Source of the DNA: Candidatus Eiseniibacteriota bacterium
GTDB lineage: Bacteria > Orphanbacterota > Orphanbacteria > Orphanbacterales > Orphanbacteraceae
Length of the DNA stretch: 64,000 nt
Assembly (NCBI GenBank): GCA_029262235.1
Contig: JAJCZU010000004.1
Location: 930,001 to 994,000, forward strand
Direction of reading: 5' to 3'
How positions within the stretch are numbered: position 1 is the stretch's first letter; the number at the start of each line of letters is the position of its first letter. The notes beneath the pieces are model-generated. The model saw nothing but the letters and a program-made list of their open reading frames with translations. It ran no database searches and was not told where the DNA came from. Made by a program: the position numbers and the translations under genes. Below are positions 9,136 through 17,743 of this stretch, piece after piece.

Positions 9136-9750
9136 ATGAAGACTTGCCAGCAAATTCCGACAATTCTCACCCTCATGCTCACACTGCTGGTACCGGCGGC
9201 CGCCGACAGTGACATGGTTACCGTCGAAATCAATTTCGTCGTCTCCGACTGGTGCCCCGGCAAGCTGTTTTATTTTGGATGTATCGACAACCCGGAACTG
9301 ATCCCGCCTCCCACTGACCCTGTGATCGGCAGCGCCTCGGCGCAGTACGATCCGGCTCTCGTGAATCCCGTCGGGACCACGCAATTCCCGGATCAGCCGC
9401 TTCTAACCCTCGACCTCACGATCGACGGATACGCCCATCCCCCGGGCGACGGATTCGCAGCTCTCAAGTTCGTGGACGGGGAACTGGAGGAGATGTATAT
9501 CGCCGGACTGATCGAGACGGGGGGCGATATCCCCGTGGCGGAGGAACACGACTACGTGTTCATATTCTATGTTGACAGCAATACCTCCCTCTACCATGTC
9601 TACACGTCCGAGAATTACAGTCCCGACAACTCGATCGGATTCCTCGGCGGATTTCGGTCCGAGACGGAAGAGATCGAGTTCGTGATCAACGGGGAACCTC
9701 TTGCAACCGAGCAGTCGTCATGGGGAGAAATCAAACAACTGTTCCGCTGA
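9136..9750 (+). CDS. Secreted protein of unknown function with WGEIKQLFR C-terminus
   Basis: A 204-residue protein I do not recognise. The ATG has a strong GAAGGAG. Residues 1-24 form a signal peptide (MKTC, hydrophobic TILTLMLTLLVPAAA), so it is exported. The mature part is acidic with few charges in patches, probably beta-rich, and contains a Cys pair (W-C-P-G and F-G-C-I). It ends in the aromatic/basic tail WGEIKQLFR, an unusual ending for an otherwise acidic protein and a possible sorting or anchoring signal. It is convergent with the next gene, one base apart. No function can be assigned. Confidence 0.8.
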   Translation: MKTCQQIPTILTLMLTLLVPAAADSDMVTVEINFVVSDWCPGKLFYFGCIDNPELIPPPTDPVIGSASAQYDPALVNPVGTTQFPDQPLLTLDLTIDGYAHPPGDGFAALKFVDGELEEMYIAGLIETGGDIPVAEEHDYVFIFYVDSNTSLYHVYTSENYSPDNSIGFLGGFRSETEEIEFVINGEPLATEQSSWGEIKQLFR

Positions 9751-9751
9751 A

Positions 9752-11767
9752 TCACTCCACCGCGAACAGCGCCACGCGATCGTCTTCATAGTACGGCGCC
9801 CCGCACCACTCCTCGAGCACGCGCCGGTACTGCTGCATGCGGTTGTGCGGGATGGAGCCCGTCACGGTCGTGTACTTCCAGTACCATTGCCCGCCGTCGG
9901 ATTCTTCCGGCCACGTCATCCCGGGCGGCGCGTGCCGCGTTTCATTCGCGTCGAAATCCTTGTGCAGCACGATGTCGCCGATCCCGAGCGCCGCAAATCG
10001 CGCGCGCGGATCCATGGCGGGCGGCGGGCCGAGGCGCAGGTCCTTGCCCTTCTCGGTAATCCATTCGAAGAACTCACCTTCTTCGCGAATCTTCCCGAAT
10101 GTCGGCGGCGGAATCGAAACGTACCCCGAAACGAGCGGGCGTTCGTGCAGCGTCTGGTACCACATGTAAATCGTGGCCTGCGATCCGAGAAAGAGCGGCA
10201 CGTCGAGAACGGCGCCCGTGTGCTTGCGCGCCAGCAATCGATCGGTCCACGCGGGCGTCCCCCATGGCATCGTCGAGATCGGCGGCGGGCAGTATTCGAA
10301 TACGAGCACGGCCGCGAGCGCGACTGCTCCCGCGCGCGGGGCAAGCCCGGAGCGTCGCCAGAGCGCGGCGAAGCCGGCTGCAACGAGCGGCGCGAGAAAC
10401 AGAATCGCGGGGATCAGAAAGCGGTTCGGCACGCGCAGAAAACGGAGCACCGGAATCTGCTGCAGAATCGCGTACGGAAGAGGAACGCCCGTCTCTTCGC
10501 CGATCGAAAACTGCAGTTTCGGCCCGAGCGCCAGAATCAGGAACCCGGTCCCCATCACGAAAAAGAAGCGTCGCTCGAACCGAGTGAAGCCGCGTGCGGG
10601 CGCGCCGTCGTTCGGTGGCGCACCTGGCTTCTCGCGCATCACGAGCCCGAGCACCGCGAGCGCCACCATCGCGAAACCGAGATACGCCGTTGCGCCGCGC
10701 GGGAGATGCTCGTAGTCCGGATTCCCCGCGCGCACGCGTTCCCCGAACACGGGGTGGAAGACGCTCGGCGAGACAATCGTTTCGATGCTGGCCGAGTGAT
10801 TCGGCCGGATCGTCTTGTACTGAAACGCGCCGCTCTCGCCACGCGCCGCAAGCGCCGGCAGCAGAATCGGCGCGATCAGTATCAAAAACAGCCCGATATG
10901 ACGCACGTACATCGCGAAGAGATGAGCTCGGGAAGGCGAGGCTCCTGATTCCCCTCGCCCCTCGTCCTGGCTCGACGGCCAATGGGCCTCGGGGCTCGGG
11001 GAACCCGGATCCTCGCCCTTTCCGGGCTCCGGACCCGCGCTTTCGAGGGCAGGCGTCGGGGTCTCTCCGGGCCCGCTCGGCCTCCGTAGTTGGCCAGTTT
11101 GGCCAGGACGAGCGGGTCCGGAGAGGCCTCGACGTCTGCCACCAAGAATCAGCACCACGAGCGAGCTAAGAATCAGCGCGTGCATCATGTACGTCCAGCA
11201 CGCGTAGGTTTGGATCGCGAGAAAGACGGACGCAATGATCACCTGCTTGATTGACGGCGCTCGCACGAGCCGTATCAGCGCGAGCAGATAGAACGGCAGA
11301 AACTGATGCGACGTCAGGTTCAGGTGTGAATAGATCTGGTCGAGATGATGGGGAAAAAACGCGTAGGCGAAGCCGGCCAGAAACGCGGCGCCGCGATGAT
11401 TCGTGAGCTCCATTGCAAGCAGATACATGCCCCACGCGGCGAGCGGAAACGCGAGAAAGAGCGCAAGGCCGAGAAGCGTGACCGGCGAGAGATGTCCGAA
11501 CGGCACGGCCCAGATCGTGTTCGCGAGCGAAAGCGTATGAAACGAGAGATCCGCGCCCCACGGATGCAGCAGGTCCATCGTGTAGAACGGCGTGCGCCCG
11601 AGTTCGGTGATCGCCTTTTTCACCCACCAGAAATTCCAGAGATTCTGAAACGTGTCGACGCGCGGCCCGGGGAGAGCGCGACCGATTTGCGCGCTGAACG
11701 GCAGAAGCACCACGAAGGAGAGGGCTGAATAGAAGAGAGGGACGAGGCGATCGAAACGGCGCATCAT
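9752..11767 (-). CDS. Multi-pass membrane protein, GT-C-like, with repeat-derived insert
   Basis: A 671-residue integral membrane protein with about ten hydrophobic helices and a C-terminal soluble domain (from about residue 500). An early RVDTFQNLWNFWW segment resembles the acidic first loop of GT-C membrane glycosyltransferases and YfhO-like proteins. I take the ATG at 11767 (MMRRFDR), because the upstream extension is repeat sequence. Residues about 208-278 (GLSGPARPG... to ...GRGESGASP) are hydrophilic, Pro/Gly-rich and coincide exactly with two long hairpin repeats in the DNA at 10935-11140. They interrupt the region between two helices without breaking the frame. It is probably a surface-glycan or lipid-linked sugar transferase, but no specific substrate can be named. 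Confidence 0.75.
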   Translation of the reverse strand: MMRRFDRLVPLFYSALSFVVLLPFSAQIGRALPGPRVDTFQNLWNFWWVKKAITELGRTPFYTMDLLHPWGADLSFHTLSLANTIWAVPFGHLSPVTLLGLALFLAFPLAAWGMYLLAMELTNHRGAAFLAGFAYAFFPHHLDQIYSHLNLTSHQFLPFYLLALIRLVRAPSIKQVIIASVFLAIQTYACWTYMMHALILSSLVVLILGGRRRGLSGPARPGQTGQLRRPSGPGETPTPALESAGPEPGKGEDPGSPSPEAHWPSSQDEGRGESGASPSRAHLFAMYVRHIGLFLILIAPILLPALAARGESGAFQYKTIRPNHSASIETIVSPSVFHPVFGERVRAGNPDYEHLPRGATAYLGFAMVALAVLGLVMREKPGAPPNDGAPARGFTRFERRFFFVMGTGFLILALGPKLQFSIGEETGVPLPYAILQQIPVLRFLRVPNRFLIPAILFLAPLVAAGFAALWRRSGLAPRAGAVALAAVLVFEYCPPPISTMPWGTPAWTDRLLARKHTGAVLDVPLFLGSQATIYMWYQTLHERPLVSGYVSIPPPTFGKIREEGEFFEWITEKGKDLRLGPPPAMDPRARFAALGIGDIVLHKDFDANETRHAPPGMTWPEESDGGQWYWKYTTVTGSIPHNRMQQYRRVLEEWCGAPYYEDDRVALFAVE
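10935..11017. repeat. Hairpin repeat element, copy A1 (inside a coding gene)
   Basis: Arms at 10935-10953 and 10999-11017 are reverse complements at 16 of 19 positions and enclose a divergent version of the family core (CCTGGC...GGCCAATGG, then CTCGGGGCTC). It lies within the gene at 9752-11767. Confidence 0.7.
11048..11140. repeat. Hairpin repeat element, copy A2 (inside a coding gene, opposite orientation)
   Basis: Arms at 11048-11074 and 11114-11140 pair at 23 of 27 positions; the four mismatches are all G-U type on the plus strand. The core TTGGCCAGTTTGGCCA, read on the minus strand, closely matches the core of the element at 18967-19094 for about 55 bp, although the outer arms differ. 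Confidence 0.75.
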
Positions 11768-11780
11768 GCGGTCGCCTGGT

Positions 11781-11902
11781 CGGTCGGATCGGGAATGTCG
11801 GACTCGGAACCGGATTCCCTCCGCCCCTCGGTCTGGCCAAATGGCCACCGCGGAGACCTCGGGGCTCCGGGAATCGGTTCCGTCGTCCGACTCGCCCGAC
11901 CG
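11781..11902. repeat. Hairpin repeat element, copy B (intergenic)
   Basis: Arms 11781-11819 and 11869-11902 share the complementary blocks CGGTCGG, GTCGGAC, CGGAACCG and GATTCCC with small indels. The core contains TGGCCAAATGGCCA at 11834-11847. It fills most of the 163-bp gap between two minus-strand genes. Confidence 0.75.
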
Positions 11903-11930
11903 ATGATGGGGAAGCGGGAGTTCTCCACTA

Positions 11931-13031
11931 CTATCCTTGCCCCCGCGCCCGCCAGGCGGTCAGCGCGTTCGTGAGCGCCGCGAGTCCGCCGCGCAAAGTT
12001 TCTTCGTCGCATCCGTATCCGACGCGAAAGCCGCCGGGCATCTGGAAGAAGCGTCCGGGAACGACGCAGACCGAATGCTCCACGCGCGCGTACTCGAGGA
12101 AGGCGTCGGCGTTTCCGCCCGCATCCGCGAGCCGCACGAACGCCGTGATGCCCGCGTCGGGCTCGGTCCACGCGAAGCCGGCGGTCGCGTTCACCCACTC
12201 CTTCACGACCGCGCGATTGCTGGTGCTCCGTTCGATCGCGCGGGCCTGCCACTGGCTCCGGCGCTCGATCGCGGCCGCCGTGAAGCGCACGGCCGGGCCG
12301 CTCAGATTTCCGATCGTATAGTCGTAAAGGGGTGCGGCGCGCGCGATGATCTCTTTGCTCGCAAGCATCCAGCCGGCCCGCAGGCGCGGAAATCCGTGCA
12401 CTTTGGTCAGGCTCGCGACCGAAATCAGGCGTTCTCCGTGCCGCAGCGCATGAATGGGCGGATCAGACGGCACGAAGTCCATGTACACCTCGTCGATGAG
12501 CATGTGAATGCCGCGCGCTTCGGCAAATGCGCCGAGCTTGTCACGATCCTGCATGCTGAGACGTATACCCGACGGATTGTGAGGATCGCTGAGAACGACG
12601 AGTTTGACGCCGGGCCCGCAGGCAGCCGCGAGCGCATCATGATCGAGCGCGAAATCGCCGGCTAGCGGGCGCTGGAAGCGCGTCACCCGCGCGCCGAGAA
12701 AGCGCGGGATTCCGAACAGCGGTTCGTACGCGGGCTCTTCGACGAGCACGGTGTCACCGGGCTCGATCACGGCGGCGCACGCGAGAAAAACACCGAAAGT
12801 GGTGCCGTTGACGGGAAGCACGTTTTCTCCGGATAGTCCGTAGGTGCGCGCGAGAAGCGCCTGCAATGTGGAAGACCCCCACATCAAGTTGTCGTGCGGG
12901 AGATGATCGCCCGGCGCCACGCCGAGTTCCGCGAGCGGGATTTCGGGCATCCCTGAAAGCGTCAGGTCGTAGCGAAAGGTGCGATCGAGTTCGCGAAACC
13001 AGCGGAGGTAGGCGATGTTCGGAAGGTTCAC
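11931..13031 (-). CDS. Class I/II pyridoxal-phosphate aminotransferase
   Basis: Fold-type I PLP aminotransferase of 366 residues. Visible signatures are SDPHNPSG (148-155), the DEVY pair (180-183) and the Schiff-base lysine in SLTKVHGFPRLRAGW (K210). The start is the GTG at 13031, preceded six bases upstream by GGAGGA; the longer open frame upstream has no ribosome site. Relatives include aspartate, aromatic and histidinol-phosphate aminotransferases and MalY-like lyases; the amino-acid substrate cannot be deduced. It stands alone on its strand, divergent from the membrane block starting at 13143. Confidence 0.88.
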   Translation of the reverse strand: MNLPNIAYLRWFRELDRTFRYDLTLSGMPEIPLAELGVAPGDHLPHDNLMWGSSTLQALLARTYGLSGENVLPVNGTTFGVFLACAAVIEPGDTVLVEEPAYEPLFGIPRFLGARVTRFQRPLAGDFALDHDALAAACGPGVKLVVLSDPHNPSGIRLSMQDRDKLGAFAEARGIHMLIDEVYMDFVPSDPPIHALRHGERLISVASLTKVHGFPRLRAGWMLASKEIIARAAPLYDYTIGNLSGPAVRFTAAAIERRSQWQARAIERSTSNRAVVKEWVNATAGFAWTEPDAGITAFVRLADAGGNADAFLEYARVEHSVCVVPGRFFQMPGGFRVGYGCDEETLRGGLAALTNALTAWRARGQG

Positions 13032-13104
13032 GCGGCGTCCTCCATTGTAAGAGACCCTGTTACAGTAGCAACAGCCCCTCGGCCGGACAAGTGAACATGA
13101 GTGC

Positions 13105-13133
13105 TTGACCGCACTTACGGCCGCCGGTACCAT
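13105..13133 (+). promoter_or_regulatory. Sigma-70-like promoter of the membrane-protein block
   Basis: TTGACC (13105-13110), a 17-bp spacer and TACCAT (13128-13133). Transcription would start about 13140, only a few bases before the ATG at 13143, so the first message could be nearly leaderless, consistent with the lack of a ribosome site there. Confidence 0.5.
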
Positions 13134-13142
13134 CATTTGACC

Positions 13143-13631
13143 ATGAGTTCCGATACCAGTCTTCCATGGAATGACGGGGTCTCCCGCGAGACGCCGGACC
13201 GGACCGAAGCGCGCTCCACGGAGCTGCTCGCCTGGTCATATCATCCTGCCGGCGAGAATCCGGCGCAGGCCGTCCTTGTGGCGCTTTTTGCCGTGCTGGT
13301 GCCTGCGGCGATACTCTGGATGTTCGGAGACCTGTTTCTGACCGGCCTCGCGGCGGTCATTTTCCTCGTTTCGCTCGCGCACTACTTCGTCCCCACGAAG
13401 GTGCGTCTGACGACCGAGGGAATCGAGCTCAGACGGTTCTGGGGGCGTCAGTTCCGCCCGTGGAGCCAGTTCCGGCGCTATGAATGTGATCGTACGCATT
13501 TTCGCGTGTGTACACTGAGCCGGCGTTCGCGTCTCGACCAGTTTCGCGGGCTTCTCGCCCGCTTCCCCGCCGACCGGGAGGCTGTGATTCACATCCTCCA
13601 GAATCAGATCAACACTCCTGAGAAGCGGTAG
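13143..13631 (+). CDS. Small membrane protein, PH-like
   Basis: A 162-residue protein with a polar N-terminus (1-35), a hydrophobic hairpin of two helices (about 40-85) and a basic C-terminal part reading VRLTTEGIELRRFWGRQFRPWSQF in segments. That last pattern is typical of bacterial PH-like (bPH2/YdbS-like) domains that follow a TM hairpin. No function is known. The ATG follows a near-leaderless promoter. It is five bases upstream of the next gene and probably heads the 13143-17659 block. Confidence 0.7.
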   Translation: MSSDTSLPWNDGVSRETPDRTEARSTELLAWSYHPAGENPAQAVLVALFAVLVPAAILWMFGDLFLTGLAAVIFLVSLAHYFVPTKVRLTTEGIELRRFWGRQFRPWSQFRRYECDRTHFRVCTLSRRSRLDQFRGLLARFPADREAVIHILQNQINTPEKR

Positions 13632-13636
13632 AAAAT

Positions 13637-14056
13637 ATGCGGCGAAATCCATTTGCAACCCTCACGCCTCCTCATGCGCCCGAGACGTACGCTTCGAAGG
13701 ACGAGGAGATGATCGACGCGATTGCAAACCGGGTCGTGCAGCTCGGCATGGCCGTTCCCGCCGTACTTTTCATCGAAATGGGAAAACCACTCTCTTATAT
13801 AAGCAGCCAGACGATGGTGTTCTTCGCGCCGATCGCGACCTCGCTCTTCCCGGGCGAAGGGTACGACCGGATGTCGCGCCTTCTCGAGGATCGCGACAAC
13901 GTGGAACGCCTCATGATGAGAATCGAAGAACTCGAAGACGAGCACCAGACCAGAATTCGTAATAACAAGAAGAAGCGAAAAGCGTCTCAGAAGCCGAAAC
14001 GGGGCCTGTTTGGCCTGTTCCGGTCGAAAGAGCGCGATTCGCAGGGCGATTCCTAG
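13637..14056 (+). CDS. Conserved hypothetical protein with coiled coil and basic tail
   Basis: A 139-residue protein I do not recognise. One hydrophobic stretch (VVQLGMAVPAVLFIEMGKP, about 32-50) and a second (SSQTMVFFAPIATSLF, about 55-72) suggest membrane association. Residues 76-105 (DRMSRLLEDRDNVERLMMRIEELED) should form an amphipathic helix or coiled coil, and the last 35 residues are strongly basic (NNKKKRKASQKPKR). It precedes the DUF6754-like protein by 13 bp, so it is likely a partner of that membrane complex. Confidence 0.7.
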   Translation: MRRNPFATLTPPHAPETYASKDEEMIDAIANRVVQLGMAVPAVLFIEMGKPLSYISSQTMVFFAPIATSLFPGEGYDRMSRLLEDRDNVERLMMRIEELEDEHQTRIRNNKKKRKASQKPKRGLFGLFRSKERDSQGDS

Positions 14057-14069
14057 AAAAGGAGTTTCC

Positions 14070-15290
14070 GTGAAGAAAAAAAGGCTATGGCTGAGCGCGA
14101 TCGCGCTGCTTGTTCCGCTCCTCGCCGTACCGGCGATGGCGCAGGACGATGCGGGCGGGGTGCAGGAGGCCGTGCAACAGGTAGTAGACCGACCACCAGC
14201 TGCGGTGACCGGACTGGCGTCGAACGACGCGCCGAACGACGCGGGGAGGCTCCTCATCGTCACGTTCGAGCGATCGGCCGACGACGGTGAAGGCGAAAAC
14301 GACGTGGCAGCGTACGAGATCTACCGGGGCGACAGCCTGATCTCGACGATCAGTCCGTCGGACGTGCTGGAACGGACGATCACGTACAGCGATAACTCGC
14401 CGCTGATTCAGAACGGCGTGATCTACAAGTATCGCGTCGTGACTGTCGACTCCGCGGGGAATCGATCCGAAGCGCGCGCGGACGGCGCGATGGCGAGCGG
14501 CCAGTGGTTCCACACCGGTCGTGTCAACATGCTGGTGTCGATCATTCTCATTTCGGCGTTCATTCTGTACTTCATTCGCAAAGCGCAAAGTGGAGCCGAG
14601 ATTTATCTGCGGCCGGTCGCGGGACTGAAGGCGTTCGACGAAGCCGTGGGGCGCGCGACCGAAATGGGCAAGCCGGTGCTTTACGTGCCGGGCATCATGG
14701 ATCTCGATCAGGTGGAAACGGTCGCCGGGATCATCATTCTCGGCTACGTGTCGAAGATGACGGCGCGCTACGAAACGGAGCTCGAAGTTCCGGTGTCGCG
14801 CTCGCTCGTCATGTCGAACGCGCGCGAAGTGTGCAAGTCGTCGTATCTCTCCGAAGGGCGCCCGGAGCTCTTCAAGGACGACATGGTTCACTATCTCACC
14901 GATGACCAGTTCGCTTACGCGGCCGGCGTCGACGGGATCATGCTTCGCAAGAAACCGGCCGCCTGTTTCTATCAGGGTAAGTTCTACGCCGAATCGCTGA
15001 TCCTGGCTGAAACGGGGAACTCGATCGGCGCCATTCAGATTGCGGGAACTGCTTCACCGACGCAGCTTCCGTTCTTTATTACTGCGTGCGACTACACGCT
15101 GATCGGGGAAGAATTCTTCGCCGCCAGCGCGTATCTCTCGCAGGATCCGAAACTCGTCGGGAGTCTCAAAGGCCAGGACTGGGGGAAGGCGATGATCATG
15201 CTGATCATCATCGTCGGCACGATTGTCGAAACCCTGCACGCCCTGGGTATCGTTCCCTTCACCATGATCCACCTGCTGGAAGCCGGGTAA
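14070..15290 (+). CDS. DUF6754-like membrane protein with Fn3-type periplasmic domain
   Basis: A 406-residue protein starting at GTG with GGAG upstream. Residues 1-24 are a signal peptide (MKKKRLWLSAIALLVPLLA). Residues 35-140 look like a fibronectin-III-type domain (DVAAYEIYRGD, YKYRVVTVDSAGN). A transmembrane helix spans about 151-170, followed by a ~200-residue cytosolic domain (LYVPGIMDLDQVETVAG, ACDYTLIGEEFFAASAYLS) and a C-terminal helix (IMLIIIVGTIVETL). I recall this cytosolic region as Pfam DUF6754; confirm by HMM search. Function is unknown. It is followed by three further membrane proteins in the same direction. Confidence 0.75.
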   Translation: MKKKRLWLSAIALLVPLLAVPAMAQDDAGGVQEAVQQVVDRPPAAVTGLASNDAPNDAGRLLIVTFERSADDGEGENDVAAYEIYRGDSLISTISPSDVLERTITYSDNSPLIQNGVIYKYRVVTVDSAGNRSEARADGAMASGQWFHTGRVNMLVSIILISAFILYFIRKAQSGAEIYLRPVAGLKAFDEAVGRATEMGKPVLYVPGIMDLDQVETVAGIIILGYVSKMTARYETELEVPVSRSLVMSNAREVCKSSYLSEGRPELFKDDMVHYLTDDQFAYAAGVDGIMLRKKPAACFYQGKFYAESLILAETGNSIGAIQIAGTASPTQLPFFITACDYTLIGEEFFAASAYLSQDPKLVGSLKGQDWGKAMIMLIIIVGTIVETLHALGIVPFTMIHLLEAG

Positions 15291-15302
15291 AGGAGGGCAA
15301 CG

Positions 15303-15992
15303 ATGTTCTGGAAAACACAAATACCTGTTTTCATTGTGTTCGTAGTAGGAATGCTGACGCTGCTCCAGTGGTTCATTCCGCATTATCCGCTGAATCAGAT
15401 TCAGGTGCACATGACGCAGTGGTTCGACATCATTGCGGTGTTCGCCATTGTGCTCGGCGGGCTGAACCTTCTCAAACTGCAGTTCGCGAAGATCACGGCG
15501 CGTCAGAAAGACTGGCAGTACGCGCTGGTCACGATCGTGAGCTTCTTCGTGATGCTGGTCTTCGGCTTCACGCGGATGGGGCTTTCGCCGGACGACGGCG
15601 TGCGGCTCGGATCGCATCTGCAGCAGGAAGGCAGCAATTTTCACTGGATGTTCTTCAACGTGTTTACGCCGCTTTCGTCGACGATGTTCGCGCTTCTGGC
15701 GTTCTTCGTCGCGTCGGCTTCGTACCGCGCGTTTCGTATTCGTAACGCGGAAGCGACGCTTCTGCTCGTCGCCGGGATCATTCTGATGCTGGGGCGCGTG
15801 CCGATCGGTCATCTGCTGACCGCATGGGCGCCGTCTTATCTTCAGCTGCCGGCGATTCAGGAATGGATCTACTCCGTTCCGAACCTCGCGGGGGCGCGTG
15901 CCATCATGATCGGGATCGGTCTCGGCATGGTCGCCACGTCGCTTCGTTTCATCCTCGGAATCGAGAAGAGCTTCCTCGGGGGGGATGAATAA
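15303..15992 (+). CDS. Six-helix membrane protein of unknown function
   Basis: A 229-residue, very hydrophobic protein with about six predicted helices (MFWKTQIPVFIVFVVGML at the start, then segments near 42-60, 75-95, 118-140, 150-165 and 190-215). Conserved-looking polar stretches are FNVFTPLSSTMFAL and AFRIRNAEAT. The ATG has GGAGGG upstream and lies 12 bp after the DUF6754-like gene. It shares one base with the next gene (TAATG), so the two are probably translated together. I do not recognise a transporter family in it. Confidence 0.75.
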   Translation: MFWKTQIPVFIVFVVGMLTLLQWFIPHYPLNQIQVHMTQWFDIIAVFAIVLGGLNLLKLQFAKITARQKDWQYALVTIVSFFVMLVFGFTRMGLSPDDGVRLGSHLQQEGSNFHWMFFNVFTPLSSTMFALLAFFVASASYRAFRIRNAEATLLLVAGIILMLGRVPIGHLLTAWAPSYLQLPAIQEWIYSVPNLAGARAIMIGIGLGMVATSLRFILGIEKSFLGGDE

Positions 15993-16819
15993 TGAAATTC
16001 TGGGAATTCATCGGCAGCCTCGATCGCCGGATCATCTTCCTGATCATCGGGCTCGCCGTCTTCATTCCGCTGCTCGCGCCGCTCAAGTTGCCGGTCATTA
16101 CGACGCCGACGACTGAAGACGTGTACAACGCGATCGACTCGCTCGAAGCGGGCTCGAAAGTGCTCGTTTCGTTCGAATACGGGCCGAGTACGCAGCCTGA
16201 AATCGAACCGATGGCAATTGCTCTCGCACGACACCTGTTTCGCAAGAAGTGCGAAGTGGTCGGCATGGCGCTCTGGCCGGACGGTCAGTTCATGTCGACA
16301 CTGGTGTTCGATCGCATCGCCGACAAGGAGTTCGGCCTCACATGGGGCAAGGAATACGTGAACCTCGGCTTCCGGCCGGGGGGCGAAGCGGTCATCAAGG
16401 GGATCGCGCGCGAGTTTCGCGCGAACTACACCCAGGATGTCCGCGGGAACTCAGTGAACGATCTGCCGATCATGGAAGGCGTTTACTCGGTGAAGGACTT
16501 CGACTTCATCTTCAGTCTGTCGGCCGGTTATCCCGGCACGGTGGAGTGGGTGCTCTACGCGGCTGATCCGTACAAGATCCCGATGTCATCGGGCACCACG
16601 GCCATTCAGGTGAACGAAGTCATTCCGTACGTGAAGGGCGGCCAGATCTACGGGATCCTGGCCGGGATGTCCGGCGCGGCGGAATACGAAACGCTCATCG
16701 CAACGCCGGACGACGCGACCAAGTTCATGGACGCGCAGTCGATCGCGCATCTGCTGATCGTAGTGTTCATCGTTGTAGGAAACATTTCCTACATCGTCCA
16801 ACGACGTAAACAGAACTAG
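15992..16819 (+). CDS. Bitopic membrane protein with large central soluble domain
   Basis: A 275-residue protein with a helix near the N-terminus (RIIFLIIGLAVFIPLLAPL, about 14-32) and one at the C-terminus (LLIVVFIVVGNISYIV, about 250-268). Between them lies an alpha/beta domain (VLVSFEYGPSTQPEIEPMA, CEVVGMALWPDGQ, FIFSLSAGYPGTVEWV) that resembles no enzyme I can name but has the look of a conserved ligand-binding or assembly domain. Its start overlaps the preceding stop by one base. Part of the 13637-17659 block. Confidence 0.75.
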   Translation: MKFWEFIGSLDRRIIFLIIGLAVFIPLLAPLKLPVITTPTTEDVYNAIDSLEAGSKVLVSFEYGPSTQPEIEPMAIALARHLFRKKCEVVGMALWPDGQFMSTLVFDRIADKEFGLTWGKEYVNLGFRPGGEAVIKGIAREFRANYTQDVRGNSVNDLPIMEGVYSVKDFDFIFSLSAGYPGTVEWVLYAADPYKIPMSSGTTAIQVNEVIPYVKGGQIYGILAGMSGAAEYETLIATPDDATKFMDAQSIAHLLIVVFIVVGNISYIVQRRKQN

Positions 16820-16834
16820 GGAGGAGGAAAAAGC

Positions 16835-17659
16835 ATGTCGAGAGACGTTTGGATTCTGGTCTCCCTGGGGCTCGTCGCCGCGCTGACGGCGGTGACCATC
16901 GGGTTTATCTCGTGGGGAGTCAGCAATCACGCCATCGGATTCGGATTCTGGATCGGGTCGCTCCTGACCCTCGGAATCTTTTCGTACCTGTACAAGGACA
17001 ACGCGTTTTACAAGTTCTCCGAGCATCTGTTCGTCGGAGTGTCCGCATCGTACTGGATCGCGACCTATTACTGGACGCAGATCGATACGAACCTGTGGGG
17101 GCGCCTTTTCCCGGCGCAGTTCCCGCATGCGGGGCATCAGCAGAACCTGTTCTACGTGATTCCGCTGATCCTCGGGCTCTTCATGCTTGCGCGCATGATT
17201 CCGTCGATCGGGTGGATCTCGCGCTGGTCGCTGGCATTCATTGTCGGTCTCTACGCGGGGCTGCGGCTTTACGGGTTTTTACAGTCGAACATCATGGAAC
17301 AGACGCGCGATTCGCTTCGCCCGCTCTACATTCCAGGCTCGTTCGTCGACTCGCTCAACAATACATTGATCGTGGTGGGCGTCATCTGCGCGCTGCTCTA
17401 CTTCTTCTTCTCGAGGGAGCACACAGGCGCGTTCGGGGTCGCTTCTCGTGTCGGGATCTTCTTCCTGATGATTTCGTTCGGCGCTTCGTTCGGGTTTGCG
17501 GTCATGGGGCGTATTTCGCTTCTGATCGGGCGCTTCAATTACCTGATCCAGGCAAGCGACGCCAGTACGGGGTACGCTTCGGCGGTGGTGACCGCCGGCA
17601 TGGTCCTGTTGCTCGGAATCGGGGCTTTGCGAAGTCGAGGCGATACGCAGGAAGCGTAA
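16835..17659 (+). CDS. Polytopic membrane protein of unknown function
   Basis: A 274-residue protein with about eight transmembrane helices and GGAGGA before its ATG. Charged or aromatic loops carry YLYKDNAFYKFSEHLFVGVSA and SREHTGAFGVASR, which may be conserved. The final helix (MVLLLGIGALRS) ends in a short polar tail. It closes the membrane block and is followed by a terminator-like hairpin. No transporter signature is evident; it is most simply a subunit of the same complex as the three genes before it. Confidence 0.75.
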   Translation: MSRDVWILVSLGLVAALTAVTIGFISWGVSNHAIGFGFWIGSLLTLGIFSYLYKDNAFYKFSEHLFVGVSASYWIATYYWTQIDTNLWGRLFPAQFPHAGHQQNLFYVIPLILGLFMLARMIPSIGWISRWSLAFIVGLYAGLRLYGFLQSNIMEQTRDSLRPLYIPGSFVDSLNNTLIVVGVICALLYFFFSREHTGAFGVASRVGIFFLMISFGASFGFAVMGRISLLIGRFNYLIQASDASTGYASAVVTAGMVLLLGIGALRSRGDTQEA

Positions 17660-17679
17660 GCTGATTCGTTGATTCTACA

Positions 17680-17725
17680 GGGCCCGGTCTTCCGTGCGCG
17701 CAGCGCGGCGGCCGGGTCCTTTCTC
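17680..17725 (+). terminator. Candidate intrinsic terminator/attenuator after the membrane block
   Basis: GGGCCCGG (17680-17687) pairs with CCGGGTCC (17712-17719) with one G-U pair and is followed directly by TTTCTC. It lies between the last membrane gene and the outer-membrane barrel gene, so the barrel may be expressed at a lower level or from its own start. Confidence 0.5.
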
Positions 17726-17743
17726 ATTGGAGGAGGGGATCTG

